Position numbers and translations under genes: made by a program. DNA of 5,760 nucleotides, taken from contig JAFSYO010000154.1 in NCBI GenBank assembly GCA_017449925.1, positions 1-5,760 on the forward strand, given 5' to 3'. Of the stretch, positions 1-5,158 are shown one piece after another (position 1 is the stretch's first letter; every line of letters starts with the position of its first letter). Under the pieces are notes generated by a model. The model was not told where the DNA came from and made no database searches. It was given only the letters and a program-made list of their open reading frames with translations. The stretch is from Stomatobaculum sp. GTDB lineage: Bacteria; Bacillota_A; Clostridia; Lachnospirales; Lachnospiraceae.

Positions 1-319
1 CGGCGACGCCATGATGCTGGCCCGGAAAGCCGGAGCGAAGGTGATCCTGATCACTTCCGTGCGGGAATCCCTCCTGGGCAGTTATGCGGATATCCTCCTG
101 CTGACGCCTGCCCGGGCAGCCGGAAACGCAATGAACATCACAGCGACGGCGCTCTGCCAGCTCAGCATCCTGCAGCTTCTCATGGTGGGGGCGGTGACCC
201 GCTACTATGAGCGCTTCCGGGAAAAGAGCAGGCAGCAGCTGAAGCTCAGCGACCTGGACCGCTACGATATGAAACAGAAAGAGATCCTGGTCAGCACCGC
301 AAAAAGCGCGGAGCAGTAA
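1..319 (+). CDS. RpiR/MurR-family transcriptional regulator, C-terminal SIS domain (5' partial)
   Basis: The reading frame is open from base 2 and ends with TAA at 317-319, so 105 residues are visible and the N-terminus lies outside the window. The visible part starts GDAMMLARKAGAKVILIT and continues with SYADILLLTP. These match the second half of a sugar isomerase (SIS) phosphosugar-binding domain as found in RpiR/MurR regulators: the helix-strand 'LAxxAGAKVIxIT' and then the 'ADIxLLTP' strand. A hydrophobic helix (around ALCQLSILQLLMVGAVTRYY) and a charged C-terminal tail follow, as usual in this family. In full-length members an N-terminal helix-turn-helix binds DNA and the SIS domain senses a phosphorylated sugar or related metabolite; that half is not visible here. 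The gene converges on the amidohydrolase gene, and a hairpin separates the two. A stand-alone SIS protein is possible, but the long C-terminal helix and tail favour the regulator. The ATG at 11 is internal. Confidence 0.82.
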   Translation, partial: GDAMMLARKAGAKVILITSVRESLLGSYADILLLTPARAAGNAMNITATALCQLSILQLLMVGAVTRYYERFREKSRQQLKLSDLDRYDMKQKEILVSTAKSAEQ

Positions 320-320
320 A

Positions 321-350
321 GGAAACAGAAGGAGACAGAAAGAGACAGAG
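321..350. repeat. Imperfect 10-bp polypurine tandem repeats
   Basis: Immediately after the regulator stop there are three imperfect 10-bp units: GGAAACAGAA, GGAGACAGAA and AGAGACAGAG. The exact 10-mer AAGGAGACAG at 329-338 recurs at 355-364, where it forms the 5' arm of the following hairpin. The + strand is almost pure purine from 317 to about 370. No coding function is visible. Confidence 0.6.
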
Positions 351-354
351 AGAG

Positions 355-394
355 AAGGAGACAGGGGGACCGTGCTGGTCCTCTGTCTCCTTTT
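355..394. terminator. Hairpin terminator between convergent genes, possibly bidirectional
   Basis: The arms AAGGAGACAGGGGGACC (355-371) and GGTCCTCTGTCTCCTT (377-392) pair almost fully, with one bulged base, around a 5-nt GTGCT loop. A short T run (391-394) follows on the + strand. The hairpin lies between the end of the + strand regulator (319) and the end of the - strand amidohydrolase gene (425), so it can serve both. On the - strand it is followed by a pyrimidine-rich tract (CTCTCTCTGTCTC), not a clean T run, so termination in that direction is less certain. A smaller dyad, CCCA-GGCCT-TGGG (401-413), lies closer to the amidohydrolase stop. Confidence 0.75.
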
Positions 395-424
395 ACGTGT
401 CCCAGGCCTTGGGATGATATTTTT

Positions 425-1567
425 TCAGCTGAGGTCTCTGCTGTTCCAGACGAGCTGTCCCTTCAGGAAGGTCGCGAGCGGTGTCAGACCCCGGGGGCCT
501 TTCCGCTCATTTCCGTCGGAATCGCAGAAAGTAATGACTTCACTGTCGTTCCGGAAGACCGCCAGGTCCGCCTCATATCCGGGAGCGATCTTTCCGATGA
601 CATGATCCATGCCGAGCACCTTCGCGGGAGTCTCGGTGACGGCGCGGATGCAGTCCGTCAGCGGGACGCCGAGGTTCACGAACTTGGACACAACACGGGG
701 AAGATCCCACATGGCGGGACTGTTGTGGAACACGGTCGGCGTGGCATCGCTGGAGATGATGTCCGGGGTGAGACCGGCTTCGAGGCATCTCTCTCCTGTG
801 AGGAAGTTGAAGTTTTTGGATCCGTTTCCGACTTCCATGAGGACACCGCGGGCCTTCGCTTCAAGCATGCCGGAAAGTACCTCTTCGTTCTCCGCGGAGG
901 TGTGCCCCTGCCCCTGGTAGGTGTGGCTCATGATATCACCGGGGCGCAGCATCGCAGCGATACGGTCCATGGATACCGGCGGATCTGTAGTGTGGACGCA
1001 GACCGACAGGCCAAGTTCTTCTCCCAGGCGGACCGCGTTCTCAAGGGGCCTTATTCCGAGCTCGCGGACAATACCTCTGCTCAGTCGGACCTTCAGGCCT
1101 GTGATCACTCCGGGGTACTCCCGGAGAAGACGCTTCATTTCTTCCGGCGCCATCAGACCGTCATCCAGAGGCTCCGCGATCCCTCTGCCGGGCTGTCCGA
1201 CGGGGGAAATATTCAGGAATGCTGAGATCCGCGGAGTTTTTCCGAGCAGATCGCAGCAATACAGTGCCGGAAAATTCACCCATCCTGCGCTTCCCATGTC
1301 CGCAGCGGCTGTAACACCCGCAGAGAGCAGGAGATCCGCATTCATGCCGAAGGTGCTGCCGTGCCGGAACAAGTGGGTGTGAAAATCCACGAAGCCGGGG
1401 AACAGGTAGTTTCCTTCCGCGTCATATACGAAATGGGCCGAAGCAGGAGATGTCCCTGCGCTTTTGATCTCAGCGATCCTGCCGTTCCGGATGCCGACAT
1501 CGGAAAGGGTCTCTTTTCCTGTGGAAAGATCCAGAAGAAGTGCGTTTGTGATCTGAAGATCCAGCAT
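425..1567 (-). CDS. Dihydroorotase-like metallo-dependent amidohydrolase (COG3964 / EF_0837 type)
   Basis: A 380-residue amidohydrolase-superfamily enzyme of full expected length. In order: a small N-terminal beta-sandwich segment (residues 1-58, with 'I.NGRIAEI' and 'LFPGFVD'), a TIM-barrel metal site, and a C-terminal return to the sandwich ('GKIAPGYEADLAVF', 326-338). Visible metal ligands are the HxH pair H63/H65 in DFHTH, the probable carboxylated lysine K159 in GLKVRLSR, H192 in VCVHTTDPP, H215 in IMSHTYQG, and the catalytic aspartate D274 in ISSDATPTVF. The ISHT and ISSD contexts point to the COG3964 dihydroorotase-like group, not to a pyrimidine-pathway dihydroorotase. From memory, a characterised member (Atu3266) hydrolyses acetyl esters of 2-hydroxy acids such as acetyl-(R)-mandelate, so ester or amide cleavage of a carboxylate is likely; the true substrate is unknown. 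The ATG at 1567 is chosen because AAAGGAG lies 6 nt upstream. The frame stays open to an ATG at 1639, but that would run through the promoter region. The gene is divergent from the LysR gene. Confidence 0.88.
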   Translation of the reverse strand: MLDLQITNALLLDLSTGKETLSDVGIRNGRIAEIKSAGTSPASAHFVYDAEGNYLFPGFVDFHTHLFRHGSTFGMNADLLLSAGVTAAADMGSAGWVNFPALYCCDLLGKTPRISAFLNISPVGQPGRGIAEPLDDGLMAPEEMKRLLREYPGVITGLKVRLSRGIVRELGIRPLENAVRLGEELGLSVCVHTTDPPVSMDRIAAMLRPGDIMSHTYQGQGHTSAENEEVLSGMLEAKARGVLMEVGNGSKNFNFLTGERCLEAGLTPDIISSDATPTVFHNSPAMWDLPRVVSKFVNLGVPLTDCIRAVTETPAKVLGMDHVIGKIAPGYEADLAVFRNDSEVITFCDSDGNERKGPRGLTPLATFLKGQLVWNSRDLS

Positions 1568-1600
1568 GATATGCTCCTTTGTTTTACTTTTTAAACCCTT

Positions 1601-1639
1601 GTTATAGGTTATCATACCGTGGAACAATTGACAAAGCAA
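1601..1639 (-). promoter_or_regulatory. Candidate promoter of the amidohydrolase gene
   Basis: Read on the - strand, TTGCTT (1634-1639) is followed after 17 bp by TATGAT (1611-1616), a 5/6 match to the -10 consensus; the -35 is weak (3/6). This predicts a start near 1604 and a leader of about 37 nt before the ATG at 1567. A second possibility in the same stretch is TATAAC (1601-1606) as -10. The weak -35 fits an activator-dependent promoter. The GACAA-N7-TTGTC dyad is centred about 65 bp upstream of the predicted start. Confidence 0.42.
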
Positions 1640-1657
1640 ACACGAATCAATTAAAAT
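1628..1657 (+). promoter_or_regulatory. Promoter of the LysR-family regulator gene
   Basis: A consensus -35 TTGACA (1628-1633) and a -10 TAAAAT (1652-1657, 5/6) are separated by 18 bp, predicting a start near 1664. That start falls inside the dyad at 1661-1677, so a protein bound there would block this promoter. The -35 directly adjoins the candidate -35 of the divergent amidohydrolase promoter. Confidence 0.6.
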
Positions 1658-1660
1658 TCT

Positions 1661-1677
1661 GACAAGAAATGTTTGTC
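1661..1677. promoter_or_regulatory. Putative LysR-family operator, copy 1 (GACAA-N7-TTGTC)
   Basis: GACAAGAAATGTTTGTC is an interrupted dyad with perfect 5-bp arms. A copy identical at 15 of 17 positions and in the same orientation occurs at 2724-2740. The site lies just downstream of the LysR gene -10 and abuts its ribosome binding site (CGGAGG, 1677-1682), a position suited to autorepression. It also sits upstream of the divergent gene. A textbook T-N11-A motif is not obvious. Assignment to this regulator is inferred from the two-copy pattern and position. Confidence 0.6.
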
Positions 1678-1687
1678 GGAGGCAAAG

Positions 1688-2656
1688 ATGGATTCGATCA
1701 CTTTATACTATTTTACAGAGCTGGCGAAGGACCTGAATATGCACCGCACTGCGGAGCGTGTCTTTGTGTCCCAGCAGACGATCTCCAATCACATCCAGAG
1801 ACTGGAGGCGGAGCTGGGATGTACGCTGTTCGAGCGGAAGCCGTCGCTTATGCTGACCTACGCAGGACAGCAGGTGCTCATGTTCGCGGAAGATGTGGTG
1901 CGGGGCCGCAGAAATCTGCAGGACCGCCTGGCGGATATCGCCAGCGAGGAGAAAGGAAGCATCTGCTTCGGATCGAGCCGGCTCCGGCTTGACAGCTGTT
2001 TTCCGCAGATCCTTCCGCAGTTCTGGAAACAGTATCCGCAGGTGGAGCTGAAGCTGCGGGACGATATTGAACGGGAACTGGAGGATCTTGTCCGGAAGGG
2101 CGAGGTGGATCTCGGCGTGATCGTGAACGTAGAGGACGAGACAGACCTGATCAAAGAACACCTGATGGACGATCAGATCTATGTCTGCGTCCCGGACAGG
2201 CTTCTGCAGGAAGCACGCGGCGGCGAGGCGGACAGGATCCGGGAGCGGAGCATTACCGGCGTGGATCTCCGGGACCTGGAAGGCATCCCCTTCTGTATGA
2301 TGGAAAACAAACTGGGGCGGGATGTACGCAGGTGTTTTGAAGAAGCGGGGCTTTCGCCGGAGATCCGGCTGACCGCGCCGTATATGCAGCTGACGGCTTC
2401 CATCGGTTTTACAGGAATGGCGGCATTTGTCTCGACCCAGATGGGGATCACCGCGAGAAGGGCGGAGCTTCCCCCGGATCTGAACATCTTCCCCCTGCAC
2501 CACAGGGGTGAGCCGGTCCTGCATACGATCTACCTGATCCGGCACAGGAAACGCTATCTGCCGGTCTATACCCGGTATCTTGTGGAACTGACCCACCGCT
2601 ATTTCGCGGAGATCGAGAGGAGACATATCGGAAGGGCGGCAGTCTCCCGGTCCTGA
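1688..2656 (+). CDS. LysR-family transcriptional regulator
   Basis: A 322-residue LysR-type protein of normal length. Residues 1-60 form the winged helix-turn-helix; the segment TAERVFVSQQTISNHIQRLE (21-40), followed by AELGCTLFERKPSLMLTYAG, carries the family's typical recognition helix and wing ('VSQQTISNHI..LE..LG..LFER'). A linker helix (about 60-90) and a periplasmic-binding-protein-like effector domain (about 92-300) follow, including 'GEVDLGVIV', where members usually have a 'G.lDlgi' element. The ATG at 1688 is preferred because CGGAGG ends 5 nt upstream. An in-frame TTG at 1673 would place the start inside the operator dyad and before the ribosome binding site. The gene is divergent from the amidohydrolase gene and upstream of the HD/TTT operon, and near-identical dyads lie by both promoter regions. 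It is therefore the probable local regulator, with a carboxylate as the likely effector. This role is inferred. Confidence 0.92.
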   Translation: MDSITLYYFTELAKDLNMHRTAERVFVSQQTISNHIQRLEAELGCTLFERKPSLMLTYAGQQVLMFAEDVVRGRRNLQDRLADIASEEKGSICFGSSRLRLDSCFPQILPQFWKQYPQVELKLRDDIERELEDLVRKGEVDLGVIVNVEDETDLIKEHLMDDQIYVCVPDRLLQEARGGEADRIRERSITGVDLRDLEGIPFCMMENKLGRDVRRCFEEAGLSPEIRLTAPYMQLTASIGFTGMAAFVSTQMGITARRAELPPDLNIFPLHHRGEPVLHTIYLIRHRKRYLPVYTRYLVELTHRYFAEIERRHIGRAAVSRS

Positions 2657-2677
2657 ACTGCAGCACTATACTCAAGG

Positions 2678-2715
2678 AAGAAACAGCGCGTTTTCATGAC
2701 GTGCTGTTTCTTTTT
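2678..2715 (+). terminator. Rho-independent terminator of the LysR-family gene
   Basis: A perfect 10-bp stem AAGAAACAGC (2678-2687) / GCTGTTTCTT (2703-2712) closes a 15-nt loop and runs into a TTTTT tract (2711-2715). It begins 21 nt after the LysR gene stop. This separates the regulator transcript from the HD/TTT operon and implies that the latter has its own promoter. Confidence 0.85.
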
Positions 2716-2723
2716 CTACAACC

Positions 2724-2740
2724 GACAAGAAATCGTTGTC
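2724..2740. promoter_or_regulatory. Putative LysR-family operator, copy 2 (GACAA-N7-TTGTC)
   Basis: GACAAGAAATCGTTGTC has the same perfect arms and the same GAAAT core as copy 1 at 1661-1677, differing only at two central positions; the following base, G, is also shared. It lies just after the LysR gene terminator and about 70 bp upstream of the candidate start of the HD/TTT operon. That is close to the usual upstream recognition position of LysR-type activators. Confidence 0.6.
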
Positions 2741-2759
2741 GAAAACTGAAAATTTTCGT

Positions 2760-2777
2760 GTTAGACATTGTCTGAAC
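2760..2777. promoter_or_regulatory. Dyad with AGACA-T-TGTCT core, possible activation half of the operator
   Basis: AGACA-T-TGTCT (2763-2773) is a perfect palindrome around one base. With a one-base bulge it extends to GTTAGACA/TGTCTGAAC. It overlaps the -35 of the candidate promoter at 2768-2795. The 13-bp string TGTTAGACATTGT (2759-2771) recurs exactly at 2877-2889. A role as the second LysR contact region near -35 is inference. Confidence 0.42.
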
Positions 2778-2795
2778 GGTAAGATAGACTAAAAT
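2768..2795 (+). promoter_or_regulatory. Candidate promoter of the HD/TTT operon
   Basis: TTGTCT (2768-2773, 4/6) and TAAAAT (2790-2795, 5/6) are 16 bp apart, predicting a start near 2802 and a leader of about 134 nt before the HD gene. An alternative is the perfect -35 TTGACA at 2839-2844, but its best -10 (AATAAA, 2862-2867, 17-bp spacing) is only 4/6. The choice between them cannot be made by eye. Confidence 0.4.
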
Positions 2796-2838
2796 CAGGA
2801 CAGCACCTGGATGACAGAGGAAATGGCAGCCATAGAGA

Positions 2839-2889
2839 TTGACAATATATAAGTTGTTAAGAATAAAAAATTATTCTGTTAGACATTGT
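2839..2889. promoter_or_regulatory. AT-rich leader with two dyads and a repeated 13-mer
   Basis: Three elements follow one another before the HD gene. TTGACAA (2839-2845) and TTGTTAA (2854-2860) form a near-dyad with 8-bp spacing and one mismatch, and contain a perfect -35 hexamer. AGAATAA-AAAA-TTATTCT (2860-2877) is a perfect 7-bp inverted repeat with a 4-base loop. TGTTAGACATTGT (2877-2889) is an exact copy of 2759-2771. The stretch is much richer in A/T than the flanking genes and looks regulatory, not coding. Confidence 0.4.
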
Positions 2890-2935
2890 GATACCCGCCC
2901 TGTACACTGGAATTACAGAAAGGGAGGAAAGAGCC

Positions 2936-3493
2936 ATGAGAGACGAATATCTGGAGAACCTGTTTCCGGCGTTTCTGGAAATCGGAAACGAAGAGCTGAG
3001 ACAAAAGTCCGAAGCTGCCATGAGAATGGCGATGGAAGCAGGCGGCTGGGATGAAGAGACGCTTCACCTCTGCCCTGTGACACTGAACTGGGAAGGCTGC
3101 GACGTCAGCTGGATCGAACATGTAACGGATGTCACAGCGGCCTGCATCGGGGAATATGATCGTCTCGCGAAATACTACCGGCGCCACGGTGCAGAGTTTG
3201 ACCGTGATACGGTGGCGGCGGGAGCCCTGCTCCACGATATCGGCAAGCTCACGGAGTTTGTGGTGAACGAAAAGAAAGAGCCGGTGCACGGCGGCAGCTT
3301 CGAGCTGATGCGTCACCCGCTTTCAGGAGCGATCCTGGCTGCAAAGGCGGGCCTTCCGGACAAGATCGTCCATCTGATCGCCACCCATTCCTTCGAGGGC
3401 GACCGGTCCTATCAGACAGCGGAGTCCGTATTCGTGCGGACCATCGACATGTTCGTATTCAACTGCTCGGTCAGAGGGCTGAAGAAGAAGTAA
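2936..3493 (+). CDS. HD-domain protein (putative metal-dependent phosphohydrolase)
   Basis: A 185-residue protein with one HD-type domain and no membrane segment or signal peptide, so it is probably cytoplasmic. The metal-ligand pattern is complete: H62 (IEHV), the H100-D101 doublet in GALLHDIGKL, H127 (RHPLSG), H151 (ATHSFEG) and D171 (TIDMF). K104, after the HD doublet, is also typical. HD proteins usually hydrolyse phosphate esters of nucleotides or other metabolites; no motif here reveals the substrate. The ATG at 2936 is chosen because GGAGG (2923-2927) lies 8 nt upstream; an in-frame GTG at 2888 lacks such a site. It is the first gene of the operon, 62 bp before the tctC-like gene. Codon choice is ordinary (AGA, CGG and GGA are used), unlike the strongly biased tctC-like gene. 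Its link to transport or to the amidohydrolase is unknown. Confidence 0.87.
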   Translation: MRDEYLENLFPAFLEIGNEELRQKSEAAMRMAMEAGGWDEETLHLCPVTLNWEGCDVSWIEHVTDVTAACIGEYDRLAKYYRRHGAEFDRDTVAAGALLHDIGKLTEFVVNEKKEPVHGGSFELMRHPLSGAILAAKAGLPDKIVHLIATHSFEGDRSYQTAESVFVRTIDMFVFNCSVRGLKKK

Positions 3494-3555
3494 GGAACTG
3501 GAAACCGTTATTAAAACCGGACATGGAAAATGATCCGGAAAGGAAGGAGAAAAGT

Positions 3556-4614
3556 ATGATGAAGAAATTAGGTGCATGTATTCTTGGAGCAGCTCTGATG
3601 GCAGGTGTTCTTGCAGGCTGCGGCGGCAGCTCTGCTCCCGCGACGACTGCAGCTCCGGCCCAGACCACGGCAGCAGCTGCAGCAGAGACGAAGGCAGCGG
3701 AAGCGGCTCCGGCCGGCGAAGCGAAGTGGCCCAGCGGCGCAGTGACGATCCTGGTCGGATTCGGCGCAGGCGGCTCCTCTGACCTGGGTGTCCGTTCTCT
3801 GGCGACCTACCTTGAGAAGGCTACCGGCGGCACCTTCGTGGTACAGAACGTGACCGGCGCCAACGGCTGGATGGCATGGGACCAGCTCCTGCACTCCGAT
3901 GCAGACGGCAACACCCTGGCACTGGTCAACACCCCGGCTCTGTTCTATGACTACCTGGATCCCTCCCAGGGCCACAAGGAGACCATGGATGACTTTGACT
4001 TCATCTGCAACGAGGTCATGGACTACGGTGTCCTGGTCGCGAAGAAGGGCGCATACGCGGACCTCGCAGCGTTCATGGAAGCAGCCAAGGCAGAAGGCGG
4101 CCTGACTGTCGCAGACGTCGGCGCCAACGGCAACAAGCACATCGCTACGATCCAGGCTGGTATCGCGAACCCCGACTGCACCCTGACTCCGGTGCACCAG
4201 TCCGGTTTTGCTGACAACTACGCAGCTCTGCTGGGCGGCACGGTCGATGCAGTCTCCGCAGTTTACGGCGACATCACTTCCGTTATGGCAGACGGCGAGA
4301 TCGACGTCCTCTGCGTTTTCAACAACGAGCGCATCGAGCAGCTTCCCGATGTCCCCACCTTTGAGGAAGCGGGCTTCGGCAAGGTCTACGAGCAGGTGAC
4401 CCGCGGCTACATGATGCCGAAGGGCGTGGATCCGGCAATGAAGGAAGCCATCGTTGCCGCATTCAAGGAGGCGATCGCAAATGAAGACCACCTGAAGGAA
4501 ATGGATGGCCTCGGCCTCATCCCGGCATACATGGATGGCCAGGAGTACATTGATTTCCTGAAGAGCCAGGAGGCGGACGTGACCGCCCTGAAGCCGGAAC
4601 TGGGCTGGAACTAA
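3556..4614 (+). CDS. tctC: TTT-system substrate-binding lipoprotein, TctC/Bug family
   Basis: A 352-residue extracytoplasmic solute receptor of the tripartite tricarboxylate transporter family. Residues 1-21 are a lipoprotein signal peptide (MMKK, a hydrophobic core, lipobox LAGC), with lipid attachment expected at C22. Residues 23-57 are a low-complexity Ala/Thr/Glu linker. The binding domain starts near W58: PSGAVTILVGFGAGGSSDLG is the family's first strand and anion-binding loop (usually 'ypxkpItlivpf.aGGsxD'), followed by VVQNVTGANGW (96-106) and, late in the protein, ERIEQLPDVPTFEEAGF (258-274), the very typical 'PTfxEaG' segment. The start is ATG 3556 (GGAG 6 nt upstream); ATG 3559 is equally possible, and an ATG at 3523 precedes the ribosome binding site. 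It delivers a carboxylate to the TctA/TctB-like membrane pair; the ligand could be any organic acid. Codons are strongly optimised (no AGA, AGG or CGG arginine codons), suggesting high expression. The symbol is family-level. Confidence 0.92.
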   Translation: MMKKLGACILGAALMAGVLAGCGGSSAPATTAAPAQTTAAAAAETKAAEAAPAGEAKWPSGAVTILVGFGAGGSSDLGVRSLATYLEKATGGTFVVQNVTGANGWMAWDQLLHSDADGNTLALVNTPALFYDYLDPSQGHKETMDDFDFICNEVMDYGVLVAKKGAYADLAAFMEAAKAEGGLTVADVGANGNKHIATIQAGIANPDCTLTPVHQSGFADNYAALLGGTVDAVSAVYGDITSVMADGEIDVLCVFNNERIEQLPDVPTFEEAGFGKVYEQVTRGYMMPKGVDPAMKEAIVAAFKEAIANEDHLKEMDGLGLIPAYMDGQEYIDFLKSQEADVTALKPELGWN

Positions 4615-4625
4615 ACAGTACTTTG

Positions 4626-4656
4626 GCCGCGGTTCCCGGACAGGGACCGCGGCTTT
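4626..4656 (+). terminator. Intercistronic GC-rich hairpin after the tctC-like gene (leaky terminator or mRNA-stabilising stem)
   Basis: GCCGCGGTTCCC (4626-4637) pairs with GGGACCGCGGC (4643-4653) with one bulged base and a 5-nt GGACA loop, followed by TTTCT. The stem is strong but the T run is short, so full termination is unlikely. Its place between a highly expressed binding-protein gene and the membrane-component genes is classic for lowering downstream expression or protecting the upstream mRNA 3' end. Confidence 0.65.
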
Positions 4657-4699
4657 CTGCAAATAAGGGCCGTAAAGGCCAGATAAGAGGAGTGTACTG

Positions 4700-5143
4700 A
4701 TGAAGAAAAAATCAATAACTCCGGATATTGTGATCGCGGTATTCCTGCTTCTGGCCGCTGCGTTCCTGATGAGCCACGCCTTCACGGCGCAGAGTGCGGA
4801 AGCCAGGCAGTTCCCGGTGCTGATCCTCGGGATCTTTATGATCCTGGCGGCGGCGATGCTGGTGAACGGCATCAGGGCAATGAAAAATGAGGAAGCAGAT
4901 GAGGAAAAGAACCGGGCTCTGTTCGGGCAGATGAAATACCCGATGCTCTGCTTCGTGTTCATCGTCCTCTATGTGGTGGCGGTGGATCTTGTGGGATTCA
5001 TTATCCCGTCACTCATTTTTACCGCCGGTCTCATGTGGTTCAACTATGAGCGGAAGCCCCTGCCCCTGATCCTGGTCCCCTGCGGCCTGGTGGGTTTCCT
5101 CTATATCCTGTTCACTTTCATTCTGCATTCCAAGATGCCGTAA
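4700..5143 (+). CDS. tctB: TTT-system small membrane subunit, TctB family
   Basis: A 147-residue integral membrane protein of usual length for the poorly conserved TctB subunit. Hydrophobic segments lie at about 8-28, 38-58, 82-96, 98-115 and 120-142, with a charged cytoplasmic-type loop at 59-79 (MKNEEADEEKNR). The middle segment YVVAVDLVGFIIPSLIFTAG fits the family pattern in which a helix ends at a conserved 'GF' and a further helix follows; the C-terminal GFLYILFTFILHSKMP fits the usual 'Y.lF...L...LP' ending. GAGGAG (4687-4692) lies 7 nt before the ATG. The gene stands between the tctC-like and tctA-like genes, the common order in these operons. TctB is thought to assist TctA in secondary, ion-coupled uptake of the acid handed over by the binding protein. 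Identification rests on topology plus context, since family sequence identity is low. The symbol is family-level. Confidence 0.88.
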   Translation: MKKKSITPDIVIAVFLLLAAAFLMSHAFTAQSAEARQFPVLILGIFMILAAAMLVNGIRAMKNEEADEEKNRALFGQMKYPMLCFVFIVLYVVAVDLVGFIIPSLIFTAGLMWFNYERKPLPLILVPCGLVGFLYILFTFILHSKMP

Positions 5144-5158
5144 AGGAGGGAAAAAGAA

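Noticed and set aside
602..1382. Open frames on the + strand opposite the amidohydrolase gene (602-1225, 921-1382)
   Set aside because: The - strand frame carries all amidohydrolase metal ligands. The + strand products are low-complexity Arg/Ser-rich shadows.
425..1567. Assignment of the amidohydrolase as pyrimidine-pathway dihydroorotase (pyrC)
   Set aside because: The metal site is of the general superfamily type, but the ISHT and ISSDATPT contexts fit the COG3964 dihydroorotase-like group, and there are no pyrimidine genes nearby.
1568..1639. N-terminal extension of the amidohydrolase to ATG 1639
   Set aside because: The extra 24 residues resemble no amidohydrolase N-terminus and would cover the promoter elements. 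ATG 1567 has AAAGGAG at ideal spacing and begins the usual beta-sandwich strand.
1673..1687. TTG start at 1673 for the LysR-family gene
   Set aside because: It lies inside the operator dyad and upstream of the CGGAGG ribosome binding site, which clearly serves ATG 1688, where the normal LysR N-terminus begins.
1703..2626. 307-codon open frame antisense to the LysR-family gene
   Set aside because: The + strand frame encodes a textbook LysR protein with a good ribosome binding site and terminator. The antisense product has no recognisable domain.
2811..2852. Possible 13-residue leader peptide (ATG 2811, stop TAA 2850-2852) in the HD/TTT leader
   Set aside because: There is only a weak AGGA 10 nt upstream, no run of a diagnostic amino acid, and no clear attenuator hairpin tied to it. 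A short frame like this is expected by chance.
3568..4962. 464-codon open frame on the - strand across the tctC-like gene and into the tctB-like gene
   Set aside because: It is antisense to two well-supported genes. It is open because the strongly biased codons of the tctC-like gene avoid TTA, CTA and TCA. It crosses the intergenic hairpin, its predicted protein is rich in Cys/Arg/His without a recognisable domain, and it has no convincing start context.
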